DNA of 64,000 nt from Hyphomonadaceae bacterium UBA5336 (GCA_002408125.1 DHQO01000018.1:1-64000); one strand, 5' to 3'; positions 40,916 through 49,448 are shown, numbered from the stretch's first letter. Numbers and translations: made by a program. The notes: a model not told the origin generated them from the sequence alone.

Positions 40916-41296
40916 TTAGCGCCGCAGGATATCCAGCAGCGAGCGGTACATGCTGCGCGCCTGCTGGAACGAATTGAGGTTGGCCTCATAGGACCGGTTG
41001 GCTTCGCGCATGTCGGCCATTTCGGTCACCAGCGAGACATTCGACATGGTCACATAGCCTTCCGCGTCCGCCATGGGATGGCTGGGATCGAAGCGTTGCT
41101 CGCCGGGTGCCTGGTCGAGCGTGACACGTACGGACTGGAACTGCTCGGCGCCGGTGCCTTCCTCGACGGTCAGCACCTTGCGGTGATAACCGGGCGTGTC
41201 GGCATTGGAGATGTTTTCCGAGGTCACGCCGATGCGCTGGGACTGGACCTGCATGCCGGAAACGGCCTGCATCATTGTCGCCTTGAGCGGATTCAT
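40916..41296 (-). CDS. flgC: Flagellar basal-body rod protein FlgC
   Basis: A 126-aa proximal rod protein. It has the rod-protein N-terminus GMQVQSQRIGVTSENISNAD and TPGYHRKV, and the C-terminal helix DMREANRSYEANLNSFQQAR. ATG at 41294-41296. It follows flgB by 11 bp. Length is slightly short but normal for the class. Confidence 0.96.
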   Translation of the reverse strand: MNPLKATMMQAVSGMQVQSQRIGVTSENISNADTPGYHRKVLTVEEGTGAEQFQSVRVTLDQAPGEQRFDPSHPMADAEGYVTMSNVSLVTEMADMREANRSYEANLNSFQQARSMYRSLLDILRR

Positions 41297-41307
41297 GGGT
41301 CAGCCTC

Positions 41308-41667
41308 CTACCTGCCTTTGCCAAGCGCCGTGCGCAACAGGTCGAGCGACTTGCTGTAAACGGTCAGCGCCATGGTGTGGTTGCCCATCGCCTCGGCCGA
41401 CTTGAAGGCTTCCGCCTCCAGGCTGACCGAGTTGCCATTGGGGGAAACGGGGGTATCGGAGTCGAGCATGCGGAAAGCGCTGTCGAGCCCGTTCTGGGCC
41501 TGGCCGGAGGTCACGCGCGACATGAAATCCTGGAAGGACTCCACGTCCTGGGCCTTGTAGCCCGGCTCGTTGGCATGCGCGATATTGGTCGCGCTGACAC
41601 GCTGGGCCTCCGCAGCATGGCGGGCCATTGCGCCGTAAATCTGCAAAAGTGTGAACCCAGAGGACAA
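41308..41667 (-). CDS. flgB: Flagellar basal-body rod protein FlgB
   Basis: A 119-aa proximal rod protein: LLQIYGAMARHAAEAQRVSA, NIAHANEPGYKAQDV and the C-terminal helix SAEAMGNHTMALTVYSKSLD. The rod-protein pattern normally reads NIANADTPGYKA; here the D is replaced by E. The conserved N-terminal helix needs a TTG start at 41665-41667 (AAGGTAAACAGAA upstream). First gene of the flgB to fliJ-like minus-strand run and divergent from fliI. Confidence 0.94.
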   Translation of the reverse strand: MSSGFTLLQIYGAMARHAAEAQRVSATNIAHANEPGYKAQDVESFQDFMSRVTSGQAQNGLDSAFRMLDSDTPVSPNGNSVSLEAEAFKSAEAMGNHTMALTVYSKSLDLLRTALGKGR

Positions 41668-41671
41668 TTCT

Positions 41672-41730
41672 GTTTACCTTGTTTAACCTTTGCACAAGAA
41701 ATGGGGCGATAGGTTAAACAAAGGATTAAC
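41672..41730. promoter_or_regulatory. Divergent flgB/fliI control region with TTAA half-sites
   Basis: TTGTTTAACC (41679-41688) and GGTTAAACAA (41712-41721) form a perfect 10-bp inverted repeat 23 bp apart. Additional TTAA elements lie at 41726-41729. CtrA boxes are TTAA-N7-TTAA; spacings here are 6 or 8, so the match is imperfect. The region sits between two divergent flagellar transcripts. Confidence 0.5.
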
Positions 41731-41752
41731 GCTGATTCACGGTTCGCAGCGC

Positions 41753-43087
41753 ATGGCCGCCTCCTCTGCACCTCTCAAGAATCGCCTCTATGAGCTGTGG
41801 GGAACGGTCACCGATGTGGCGCCCGGCGTGATCAGGATCGCCGGTGTCAGCGAGCTTGCCGGGGTGGGCAACGAGATCCGCATTGAAAAGCCCGGACTTT
41901 CCGCCTTCGGGGAAATCCTGCGCGTGTCGGCCGACAGCGTGACCGCGCTCCTGTTCTCACCATGTGAATCCATCCGGATCGGCGACCGGGTCCAGATCGA
42001 GCCGGAAGCGCGCGTCGAGCCGGGCGATCATTGGCTGGGACAAGTTGTGGATTTCCGCGGCCATGTTGCCGGCGAGGGCGCCGCGCGGCCCAAGCGCAAT
42101 GCCACCTCACGCCCGCTGCAGGCCTCTCCCCTGCCCGCCCATGCCCGCCGCCAGCTCGGCGCGCGCATGGCGTCGGGCTGGATGGTGACCGACACGCTGC
42201 TGCCGGTCTGCCAGGGCCAGCGCATGGGCCTCTTCGCAGGCTCTGGCATCGGCAAGTCGACCTTTCTCGGATCGCTTGCCGCCGGGCTGGAAGCCGACCG
42301 GGTGGTCATCGCGCTGATCGGGGAACGCTCGCGCGAGGTGAACGACTTCCTGCGCTCGAAACTGCCGGCCAGCGTGCTGCCGCGTACCGTGGTGGTCACC
42401 GCCACCTCCAGCGAACCGCCGGGCGCGAAGAAGCGCGCGGCCTATTGCGCCATGGCCGCGGCCGAGCATTTCCGCGACCAGGGCCACCAGGTGCTGCTCC
42501 TGGTCGATTCCATCACCCGCTTTGCCGAGGCCCATCGCGAGACCGCGCTGATGGCCGGCGAGACCCCGGCCCTTAATGCCTTCCCGCCCTCCACCGTGCG
42601 CGTCATCGCCGAGCTTTGCGAGCGCGCCGGGCCGGGCACGGAGGGCACCGGGGATATCACCGCAATCTATTCGGTGCTGGTGGCCGGTTCGGACATGGAA
42701 GAGCCCGTGGCCGACATGATCCGCGGCATCCTGGACGGGCACATGATCCTGTCGCGCGAGATCGCCGAGCGCGGGCGCTATCCGGCCGTGGATGTGCTGC
42801 GCTCGATCTCGCGCGCGCTCCCCTCGGCGGCCACGCGCGAGGAGAATGTGCTGCTGGGCGAATACCGGCGCCTGGTCGCGCTCTATGAAGAGGTCGCGCC
42901 CATGCTGCGCGCCAATCTCTATGAAATGGGCAAGGACCCCGACACCGACCGCGCGATTGCCCTCGCGGCCCTGCTCGACGGTTTTGTCAGCCAGCCAAAC
43001 CCGGATGGGGTCGAGGCGGCCTTCGATGCACTGCGGGCGATCCTGATGCCGGCCGAGCCGGCGGGGGCGGAAGCGAAACCCGCCTAG
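41753..43087 (+). CDS. fliI: Flagellum-specific ATPase FliI
   Basis: A 444-aa F1-like ATPase of the export apparatus. Walker A is GSGIGKST, followed by VVIALIGERSREVNDFL. Walker B lies around VLLLVDSITRFAEAHRETAL, and a signature around PPSTVRVIAELCERAGPGT is visible. The frame is open further 5' to a TTG, but the ATG at 41753 (MAASSAPLKNRLYEL) is the sensible start. The stop shares CTAG with the DUF1217 gene. No fliJ follows directly, unlike the usual arrangement. Confidence 0.96.
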   Translation: MAASSAPLKNRLYELWGTVTDVAPGVIRIAGVSELAGVGNEIRIEKPGLSAFGEILRVSADSVTALLFSPCESIRIGDRVQIEPEARVEPGDHWLGQVVDFRGHVAGEGAARPKRNATSRPLQASPLPAHARRQLGARMASGWMVTDTLLPVCQGQRMGLFAGSGIGKSTFLGSLAAGLEADRVVIALIGERSREVNDFLRSKLPASVLPRTVVVTATSSEPPGAKKRAAYCAMAAAEHFRDQGHQVLLLVDSITRFAEAHRETALMAGETPALNAFPPSTVRVIAELCERAGPGTEGTGDITAIYSVLVAGSDMEEPVADMIRGILDGHMILSREIAERGRYPAVDVLRSISRALPSAATREENVLLGEYRRLVALYEEVAPMLRANLYEMGKDPDTDRAIALAALLDGFVSQPNPDGVEAAFDALRAILMPAEPAGAEAKPA

Positions 43088-43917
43088 TAGAACATGCTCA
43101 GGAACAGGTTCTGACTGGCTGAAGACCCCATATTGCCGAGCAGGGTCAGCGCCGTGGCGCCGGGTGTCAGGGAGTCGACCGTACCATTGCGGACGGTCTC
43201 CATGACATGGAACCGCTCCAGCATACGGTCGATCCTTGCCGGGTCTGTCAGCGTCTGCAGGTCATTGATGCCCAACTGGGAAGACAGCTTGTCCTTCAGT
43301 ATGCCTGCCTGCTGGTCGAGATCGAGCTTGCTGAACTCGCTCGGCAGGTTCAGCGCCCCCTCAAGTACGGTCCGGATCGGCACGTCGCCGAGCATGCGAT
43401 AGAGGATCGCATTGTCGCTGGAGGCCGTGCCGACAATGTCCGCGATGCGCGACTGGTAGTTCAGCGACAGGCGCATATTGCCGTCGACCTCACCCACAGC
43501 CAGCTTGAAGGCGGCGGTCTCGTAATTGTCGGCAAGTACGGAAAGTTGCGCCTCGCTGAGGGAGATCATCTCGTCTTCGTTGGGCGCGAAGGTCTCCGCA
43601 AAGGCCGTGTAGGCGGTATTGTTCAAGCGCGCGAGGAAGGTGCTGTCAGGGTCGTTCACCTCCTCCAGGACCTTGTCGATATAGCCGCGCTTCCACTCTT
43701 CTCCCCCCAGATCGAACGAGGTCATCGCAATGCGCAGGAGGCGGCGATCATCCAGAAAGTCTTCCTTGGAGATCGGCTCGGAGAGCTTGGAGGTCAGATA
43801 GTCCCGGTCATTCTTGACCGTGGCGGTGTCGGCGAAGTTTTCCAGCTGACGGGAATAGGTGGACTGGAGGAACTTCCAGCCACTGTATCCCGACACCGGT
43901 ATCGCCGGCTGGTACAT
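43084..43917 (-). CDS. DUF1217 family flagellar protein
   Basis: A 277-aa soluble protein beginning MYQPAIPVSGYSGWKFLQST. Repeated helical segments (YLTSKLSEPISKEDFLDDRR, LRIAMTSFDLGGEEWKRGY, GYIDKVLEEVNDPDSTFLAR) match the DUF1217 domain found in alphaproteobacterial flagellar loci. The function is unknown; a role in filament or export regulation is inferred only from location. ATG at 43915-43917, 5 bp from flbT. Last gene of the flagellin-flaF-flbT run; its stop shares CTAG with fliI. Confidence 0.85.
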   Translation of the reverse strand: MYQPAIPVSGYSGWKFLQSTYSRQLENFADTATVKNDRDYLTSKLSEPISKEDFLDDRRLLRIAMTSFDLGGEEWKRGYIDKVLEEVNDPDSTFLARLNNTAYTAFAETFAPNEDEMISLSEAQLSVLADNYETAAFKLAVGEVDGNMRLSLNYQSRIADIVGTASSDNAILYRMLGDVPIRTVLEGALNLPSEFSKLDLDQQAGILKDKLSSQLGINDLQTLTDPARIDRMLERFHVMETVRNGTVDSLTPGATALTLLGNMGSSASQNLFLSMFY

Positions 43918-43921
43918 GGGA

Positions 43922-44353
43922 TTATACCGCCGCCTGCAGGACGGGAGAAGAAGAGGTCGAAGCATGCCGCAAGAGCTCGTCTTCGATCACCATCATCTGG
44001 CGCAGATGGCAGAGGGCGGAATAGTAATTGCCGCGTTCAACCATGGTGCGCAGCAGCGGCACGAGCTTGGGATCGATCAGCTCGAACACGTCCTGCAGCT
44101 TGCAGCATTCCGCATCGATGGCCGGCAGGGCGCGGGCCTCGTCCAGGTCTCCCGTGATCAGGAGCTGGACGCCGAAATAGACCTGCTTGACCGGCGTATC
44201 GACATCTTCAGGGCGCAGGGCGTCGCGGCAACGCAACACGCGGACATTGCTGTCCGCGATACGCACGCGCGCCGGCTTGTCGCCATTTTCGAGAACCGCG
44301 CCGTTGACCACGACGCGCTCGCCAGCGGCGAGCTTCAAAACGAGTCCTGACAT
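43922..44353 (-). CDS. flbT: Flagellin mRNA regulator FlbT
   Basis: A 143-aa protein beginning MSGLVLKLAAGERVVVNGAV, with the FlbT-type core VYFGVQLLITGDLDEARALP and LVERGNYYSALCHLRQMMVI-like segment (here MVERGNYYSALCHLRQMMVI). In Caulobacter FlbT binds the 5' leader of flagellin mRNA and promotes its decay when hook assembly is not complete; FlaF counteracts it. ATG at 44351-44353 overlaps the flaF stop (TGATG). Confidence 0.96.
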   Translation of the reverse strand: MSGLVLKLAAGERVVVNGAVLENGDKPARVRIADSNVRVLRCRDALRPEDVDTPVKQVYFGVQLLITGDLDEARALPAIDAECCKLQDVFELIDPKLVPLLRTMVERGNYYSALCHLRQMMVIEDELLRHASTSSSPVLQAAV

Positions 44354-44739
44354 CAGGCAGCTACCTCCCCAAGATTGCCCCTGGCCGGCGAGATACCGGC
44401 CATGATGGTACGATTGACTTCGATCAGATCGGCAAGTTCGCCGTTTCCGGACAGCAGCTGCATGGAGTGACGGCGCACGAAATGCGCAACATTCAGCAGG
44501 CTTTGCTTGGTGTCGATCGGCAGGGCATTCTCAGGGAGAAGCAGGTCGGCCATCAGCATCGTCCAGAGCTGGAGATTGCGGTCAATGGCATCGGCCCAAA
44601 TGGCCGGAGCAGGCGCTTCGGCCTGCTCAACCTCTTCGAGTTGGTCGGTAATCTGCTGGAAGAGCGCAAACTCGATCTGTTTTTCGTTCGCCGTACGCTG
44701 GGTGACTTGGCCGTACGCCTTGGAAGCCAGTTGTTGCAA
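44353..44739 (-). CDS. flaF: Flagellar protein FlaF
   Basis: A 128-aa protein with EKQIEFALFQQITDQLEEVE and WTMLMADLLLPENALPIDTK, then LLNVAHFVRRHSMQLL, typical of FlaF. It opposes FlbT and is needed for flagellin production. The TTG at 44737-44739 is the start: AGGAG lies seven bases upstream, and no ATG fits before the conserved region. It follows the flagellin gene by about 67 bp containing a strong hairpin. Confidence 0.95.
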   Translation of the reverse strand: MQQLASKAYGQVTQRTANEKQIEFALFQQITDQLEEVEQAEAPAPAIWADAIDRNLQLWTMLMADLLLPENALPIDTKQSLLNVAHFVRRHSMQLLSGNGELADLIEVNRTIMAGISPARGNLGEVAA

Positions 44740-44770
44740 TTTGCACTCCTAATGAACTTTGGGTCGGAAA

Positions 44771-44797
44771 TGACCCGGGCGCGAGGCGCCCGGGTCA
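44771..44797 (-). terminator. 12-bp perfect hairpin between flagellin and flaF
   Basis: TGACCCGGGCGC (44771-44782) and GCGCCCGGGTCA (44786-44797) pair perfectly around a 3-nt loop. On the transcribed strand a short TTT follows. It can act as a partial terminator or as a 3'-end stabiliser of flagellin mRNA. Confidence 0.75.
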
Positions 44798-44806
44798 CCG
44801 CCGGGT

Positions 44807-46384
44807 TTAGCGGAAGAGCGCAAGCAGGGTCTGCGGCGAAGAGTTCGCAATCGAGAGGGCCTGCACGCCCAGTTGTTGTTGCACCTGCAGAGCCTGAAGC
44901 TTGGCCGAAGCCGCTTCCATGTCTGCATCGACCATGGCGCCGATACCGGAGGTCATCGAGTCGATCAGCGACTGAACGAACGTGGCCTGGCCTTCGATCT
45001 GCTTCTGGGAAGAACCGAAGGAAGCAGCCGCGGAGATCGCGGTGTCCATCAGGTCTTCGATCGTGCTCAGGGCGGCCGTCGCCTCCGCTTCGGTTTCAAC
45101 CGACAGGTCTTCCAGGGCACCGAGGCCGCCGGCATCCGTGGCCGCGTCCTGCGAGCCCAGGCCGCTGAGGCTGATCACCACGGCGCCGCCATCGGCAGCC
45201 AGGTTGATCGTGGCCGCGTCAGTGGTCGGATCGTCGGCATCGGTCACCGTGACGACAAGGTTCTCGATCTCGTCGGCATCGATCAGGGTCTTCAGAGCCG
45301 CAGCGACATCATTGTTGGTGTCGCCATCTTCCGCGATGTACTCGTAGCTCTCACCACCGACGCTGATCGTGAAGATGTCACCTTCAGCGATGGTGCCACC
45401 GGCAACCGTCACGTCGACGGATTCCGTGTCGGCGATCTGCTCTTGCTCGAAGGTGGTTTCGATCGTGGTCTCATCCCAGGTCACGGCGCCGGACGCGGTG
45501 ACCGTGATGGTCGCATCATCGACGCTCGGGTCGCCGGCATCGGCACCGCCGGCCGCGCCGAGATTGGCGATACCTGCATCGTCGATATCCGAACGCAGGG
45601 CCGCGACCACGTCATTGATCGTGTCGCCGTCTGCGGCCGTGTAGGTGAAGTCCGAACCGCCCAGTGTGAAGGCGAACACGTCGCCTTCGGCAATATCGCC
45701 GCCAGCGAAGGTCAGGGTCAGGGTTTCGGTGTCAGCCAGGGCACCAGCCTGCGAGGCCGTGATGAAACCGGCATCACCGGCTTCCTTGTCGATATTGCTC
45801 GGCGTCAGCGTGTCTTCGGTCGACACATAACCGGCATCGCCGGCTTCCTTGTCGGCGGCGTCCACAGCACCCGTGGTGGTCAGGTCGTTGCGGGCCACGG
45901 TGATCTTGGTCGCCGTGACCGTGCCGTCCGCCGCACGGTCGAGCGAGGCCAGGACCGACATGTCGTCAGTGCCCTTGAGCAGGTTCACGCCGTTGAACTG
46001 GGCGGCGTTCACGATGTTGCTGATCGTGGTGCGCTTGCCGTCGATCTCGGTCTGGATCTTGGCGCGGTCATCGGCGCTGAGATCTTCCTGGGCCGAAACG
46101 ATCAGCTCTTTCATTTCCTGCAGCAGGGTCGTGACCTGCTCAGAGGCCGAACGGGCCGTGCCGACAACGGAAGAGCCCTTGTTCAGGGAGTCCGTGATCT
46201 GCTTGAAGCTCTGCACGTCGGTCGACATGACCGTCGAGATGGCCCAGATCGCCGCGTTGTCCTTGGCGGTGGCCACCTTCTTGCCGGTGGATATCTCGTT
46301 TTGAACCGTTGTCAGATTCTTGTTGATGCCACGCAGGGTTTCGAGCGCAACCATGGCGCTGTTGTTGGTAAGAATGCTGGACAT
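44807..46384 (-). CDS. Flagellin with duplicated central domain
   Basis: A 525-aa filament subunit. The N-terminal D0/D1 region (SSILTNNSAMVALETLRGIN, ISTGKKVATAKDNAAIWAIS) and C-terminal D0/D1 (LQVQQQLGVQALSIANSSPQ) are typical of alphaproteobacterial flagellins of ~270 residues. The insert of about 250 residues holds two related modules (residues ~218-302 and ~319-403), each with a GDI/GxIAEGDxF...YTA/IAxDGDTxNDVxAAL pattern. A shorter repeat DKEAGDAG occurs at 178 and 199. ATG at 46382-46384. Only one flagellin is in the window. Regulated post-transcriptionally by the adjacent FlbT/FlaF pair (family knowledge). Confidence 0.95.
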   Translation of the reverse strand: MSSILTNNSAMVALETLRGINKNLTTVQNEISTGKKVATAKDNAAIWAISTVMSTDVQSFKQITDSLNKGSSVVGTARSASEQVTTLLQEMKELIVSAQEDLSADDRAKIQTEIDGKRTTISNIVNAAQFNGVNLLKGTDDMSVLASLDRAADGTVTATKITVARNDLTTTGAVDAADKEAGDAGYVSTEDTLTPSNIDKEAGDAGFITASQAGALADTETLTLTFAGGDIAEGDVFAFTLGGSDFTYTAADGDTINDVVAALRSDIDDAGIANLGAAGGADAGDPSVDDATITVTASGAVTWDETTIETTFEQEQIADTESVDVTVAGGTIAEGDIFTISVGGESYEYIAEDGDTNNDVAAALKTLIDADEIENLVVTVTDADDPTTDAATINLAADGGAVVISLSGLGSQDAATDAGGLGALEDLSVETEAEATAALSTIEDLMDTAISAAASFGSSQKQIEGQATFVQSLIDSMTSGIGAMVDADMEAASAKLQALQVQQQLGVQALSIANSSPQTLLALFR

Positions 46385-46532
46385 TTGTCTTGCCTCTTCT
46401 CTCAGTGTGGGCGCGTCGTCCGCGCCGCGGGAATATACAAACGTGTCATCCTGACGATCGGGTAGCCCCTGCAACCGGTCCTGGTTGTTGGGTCAAGCGC
46501 TACCAGCCGCACGTGTATGATTAGTTAATCGG
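46385..46532 (-). promoter_or_regulatory. Flagellin leader/promoter region
   Basis: This gap between flagellin and the FlgN-like gene must hold the flagellin promoter and the FlbT-targeted leader. The palindrome GATTAGTTAATC lies at 46519-46530. I could not find a convincing sigma-54 pair (GG-N10-GC) or a CtrA box. Confidence 0.45.
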
Positions 46533-46913
46533 CTAGGCTTTTTTTCTGTAGGCGCCGGTTGCCTGTGGGAAGGCAAGCTGCTGGCCGTGGGCGCCATAGG
46601 AACCAACATATGCGTTGGCATGCATGGACTCCAGGCGCGTGATCGCACTGCGAAGGCCATTGCGGATTGCTTCGAAATAGACGGCATTCTCGCGGGCGAG
46701 CTGAATGACGTTCTCGATCTCGCGGCGCTCGGGCGCGGGGATCGCAGCCGCCGGAACGGCATTGACGGCGGCCTCGACCGCCTCCATCGCGCTGGCCTTG
46801 TCGCGGATCAGTCCGGCCGCTTCCCTGGCCCGGCCGGTAACGATCAGTTCGCGCTCGGTGACAAGGATGTCGCGCAGCCGGGTGAGTGTCTCCAGGTCGA
46901 ACCGGCCACTCAT
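46533..46913 (-). CDS. FlgN-like flagellar chaperone
   Basis: A 126-aa helical protein (RFDLETLTRLRDILVTEREL, ARENAVYFEAIRNGLRSAIT, RLESMHANAYVGSYGAHGQ). Size, coiled coil and a C-terminal Tyr/Gly-rich tail fit FlgN-type chaperones, which escort the hook-filament junction proteins FlgK and FlgL. The sequence is not strongly conserved, so context carries part of the call. ATG at 46911-46913 overlaps the stop of the upstream rod-binding gene (ATGA). Confidence 0.72.
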   Translation of the reverse strand: MSGRFDLETLTRLRDILVTERELIVTGRAREAAGLIRDKASAMEAVEAAVNAVPAAAIPAPERREIENVIQLARENAVYFEAIRNGLRSAITRLESMHANAYVGSYGAHGQQLAFPQATGAYRKKA

Positions 46914-47239
46914 TGCCCGGACTCCGAATTGCCAGTGTTTACAGTTGGCTCGCCTGTCGCGGGAAGATTTATCTCGTCGGCAAAGCCCAGCGGATGGGTT
47001 CTGGCAAGGTCTTCGGAGATGGCCTCGACGATATAGCGGGAAAAGGAGGCCGCCGCCTCGCCGCCGTTCTGCGTGAAGGCTTTCTCCAGACCGGAATGGC
47101 TCAGCATCTCGGCCCAGAGCATCTGTTCGAAACGCTGGCCCAGCTGTAGCGCGCCCTCGGCTTCGCGGCGCGGTTCGGGCTGGGCGGTCGGCGTTGGCCC
47201 CGCCATGGCGGGGCGAAGCGGAAAGACTGGAATGGCCAT
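46910..47239 (-). CDS. Rod-binding protein (FlgJ N-terminal domain / CheL-like)
   Basis: A 109-aa protein. The core LQLGQRFEQMLWAEMLSHSG, EKAFTQNGGEAAASFSRYIV and EAISEDLARTHPLGFADEI matches the FlgJ rod-capping N-terminal domain. There is no C-terminal peptidoglycan hydrolase domain, as in Caulobacter CheL-type proteins, which rely on a separate hydrolase. ATG at 47237-47239. Coupled to the FlgN-like gene by ATGA, divergent from fliK. Confidence 0.88.
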   Translation of the reverse strand: MAIPVFPLRPAMAGPTPTAQPEPRREAEGALQLGQRFEQMLWAEMLSHSGLEKAFTQNGGEAAASFSRYIVEAISEDLARTHPLGFADEINLPATGEPTVNTGNSESGQ

Positions 47240-47290
47240 GTCATCGCTCCTCGTCCGGCTGCGGAAGACTTAACTGCAGAGCCCGTTTCA

Positions 47291-47305
47291 TTAACGTCCG
47301 ATTTA
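47291..47305. promoter_or_regulatory. CtrA-box-like site upstream of fliK
   Basis: TTAA-CGTCCGA-TTTA has the 11-bp half-site spacing of CtrA boxes (TTAA-N7-TTAA), with one mismatch. It lies 50 bp before the fliK ATG and 52 bp before the divergent rod-binding gene. Confidence 0.5.
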
Positions 47306-47354
47306 CTAGGCTTTGTTTGAATAGGGTAAATGAACTCTTAAGAGCAGGGCGCGA

Positions 47355-48668
47355 ATGAACCGGACCATGGAAACCGACCTGCTAGGTCTGACCGGTGCAA
47401 AATCGCTCGACCCACTGTCAGCGCCCCGCCGCGCGCCCGGCCAGGGCGAGGCCTTCCGCTTCAGCCTGATCGAAGCCGGCACTGAGCGTCCTGCCCCCGT
47501 GGCAGCAACAGATTCCGCGCACGAAACAGACCCCGCCACCGCTCTGCCTGCCTGGATTATCCCGGCTGAAGACATGCCGGCTGGCGCCGAAGCGCCTGGA
47601 ACCGGCCTCCCGGAAATTGCTGCGGCCCAAGCCTCCGAAGCCGATTCCGAGGGGGCCGACTCAGTCGAGGAAGAACTTCTCCTGGCCGCCGTTCCAGCCC
47701 CGCCGCAGACCGCTGAGCCAGCGGCAAGAACTCCCGCGGACGCCGCTGAAATGGCCTCGCAGCAGCCCGTTGAAGAAGCCCAGCCCGGTCATCAGGCGCA
47801 GGACTCCAGGGCTGAAGCCCCCGCTGTGGAAGCGGGTGGAGAGACCGAGATCAAGCCCGGCACCAATGCCGATATGGGCGATGGCTCCGACGCCACAGGA
47901 GGCGAAGCTCAGACAGACCTTGAGTTCCAGGCCGATATCGAGCCCGAAGCGACTGCCGAACCGGCCGACACATCGCCTGCCCCGGCTCGCGAGGATGCGC
48001 CGAAATCCGATCTCGCCGCGCTCGATGCCGCCAGCGCTTCAGGCGCGTCCGGCAGCGGGACCGACCATGCCATTCATGGCGCCGCCACCGGCGATGCGGC
48101 TGGCCGCGTCGAAGGCACATCCAGTACTACACCGGCCATGATGAGCGCCGGCGCCCCGGCTGCGGCCTCGGCGCCGGCGACGACCGCCCAGGCGCAGGCA
48201 ACGACATTCGCCGTGCCGCCCGGCCAGGCCATGGTCACGGCCTCGCCGGCCGAAGTGGTCTCGATCATCACCGACACGGTCTCTGGCGCCGAGGATCCGC
48301 AGGACCGCGTGGTCATCCGCCTGGATCCGCCCGAGCTTGGCCGGGTCTCGATCGACTTCAAGATCGACGCCCAGGGCGTGCAGCACATCACCGTGACCGG
48401 CGAGACGCCGGAAGCCATGCGCCACCTGCGCGCCATGCATTTCGAGCTCGTCCAGGCGCTGGAACGCCAGGGCCTCACTTCCGGCGACATGACCTTCCGG
48501 CAGGAAACCTCCAATGGCCAGAATGGCGGGTCCGACCGCCCGCAATTTGCCGGCACCGGCCGAGAACCAGCCAATGAGCGCGCCGACATGTCTGTGCGGC
48601 TCGCCTCTCCCCCACCCCGCAACATCCAGCCGCCGCGCGCCGGCGGCGGACTGAACATCCGGCTCTAG
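47355..48668 (+). CDS. fliK: Flagellar hook-length control protein FliK
   Basis: A 437-aa ruler protein. Residues ~1-290 are low-complexity and rich in Ala, Pro, Glu and Asp, as expected of FliK. The C-terminal domain has the Flg_hook motif DRVVIRLDPPELGRVSIDFK, then GVQHITVTGETPEAMRHLRA and MHFELVQALERQGLTSGDMT. It measures the hook and signals FlhB to switch substrates. ATG at 47355. flgD follows 9 bp later, consistent with a fliK-flgD unit. Confidence 0.93.
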   Translation: MNRTMETDLLGLTGAKSLDPLSAPRRAPGQGEAFRFSLIEAGTERPAPVAATDSAHETDPATALPAWIIPAEDMPAGAEAPGTGLPEIAAAQASEADSEGADSVEEELLLAAVPAPPQTAEPAARTPADAAEMASQQPVEEAQPGHQAQDSRAEAPAVEAGGETEIKPGTNADMGDGSDATGGEAQTDLEFQADIEPEATAEPADTSPAPAREDAPKSDLAALDAASASGASGSGTDHAIHGAATGDAAGRVEGTSSTTPAMMSAGAPAAASAPATTAQAQATTFAVPPGQAMVTASPAEVVSIITDTVSGAEDPQDRVVIRLDPPELGRVSIDFKIDAQGVQHITVTGETPEAMRHLRAMHFELVQALERQGLTSGDMTFRQETSNGQNGGSDRPQFAGTGREPANERADMSVRLASPPPRNIQPPRAGGGLNIRL

Positions 48669-48677
48669 GAGTGTACG

Positions 48678-49343
48678 ATGACTGAAGTTGCCTCCACCAC
48701 GAATACGGCCAACACCACCGGTAACGGCAATGCGCCGGCCACGCCGCAGAATTTCGGCCAGGAATTCACCAGCTTCATCCAGCTGCTGACCGCGCAGGTG
48801 CGCAACCAGGATCCGCTTTCGCCGATGGACTCCACCCAGTTCGTCGAACAGCTCGCCACCTTCTCCACCCTGGAACAACAGGTGCGCTCCAATGATAGCC
48901 TGGAGAGTATCGCCGCCATGATCGGCGACCTGCACGCCATCATTGCCAGCGACTGGCTGGGCCAGAAGATCTCCGTGGAATCCTCCTGGGTGCCCTATGG
49001 CGGCTCTGAGGTGGAGTTCACCGCCGACATACCCGACGCCGCCGACCGGGCGGTGCTCTCGGTGCGCAATGCCGATGGCGATGTGGTCCACACCCGCACC
49101 CTGAAGTCGAAGGACGCCACCTATAGCTGGGACGGGGACCTGGACGGCACGAGAGAGGACGCCGCCGACGGGATCTACCAGTTCTCCATCGACCTGTTCG
49201 ACGAGGATGGCGGCTATCTCGGCACCATGGCACCGCGCATCATCACCACGGTAACCGATGTCTCGACCGAAGGCGGGGAAACCGTCCTGGGAACCGATTC
49301 CCACCTCACTACGGATGTGGGCAACGCCCGCAAGGAAGACTAG
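48678..49343 (+). CDS. flgD: Flagellar hook assembly scaffold FlgD
   Basis: A 221-aa hook-cap protein. The diagnostic N-terminal block is FIQLLTAQVRNQDPLSPMDS and QFVEQLATFSTLEQQVRSND. The C-terminal domain (YSWDGDLDGTREDAADGIYQ, FSIDLFDEDG) is the FLG/Tudor-like part. GAGTGTACG precedes the ATG at 48678. It is downstream of fliK; the following 283 bp hold only repeats. Confidence 0.96.
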   Translation: MTEVASTTNTANTTGNGNAPATPQNFGQEFTSFIQLLTAQVRNQDPLSPMDSTQFVEQLATFSTLEQQVRSNDSLESIAAMIGDLHAIIASDWLGQKISVESSWVPYGGSEVEFTADIPDAADRAVLSVRNADGDVVHTRTLKSKDATYSWDGDLDGTREDAADGIYQFSIDLFDEDGGYLGTMAPRIITTVTDVSTEGGETVLGTDSHLTTDVGNARKED

Positions 49344-49370
49344 GCGCAGCTACTTTTGAGCCTGGATCAG

Positions 49371-49400
49371 CCTCATGGTGAGCGGAGACGAACCATGGGG
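49371..49400. repeat. C-type hairpin repeat
   Basis: CATGGT and ACCATG around GAGCGGAGACGA, almost identical to the unit at 29721-29750. Together with the element at 49449 it fills the flgD-fliL gap. Confidence 0.78.
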
Positions 49401-49448
49401 CCGGGATTCCAAGTCTACTCCCCACTCCAAGTTCGCGGCGCGACGGAA

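Noticed and set aside
46385..46532. Sigma-54 promoter for flagellin
   Set aside because: No GG-N10-GC pair with suitable flanks was found by eye; a matrix search is needed.
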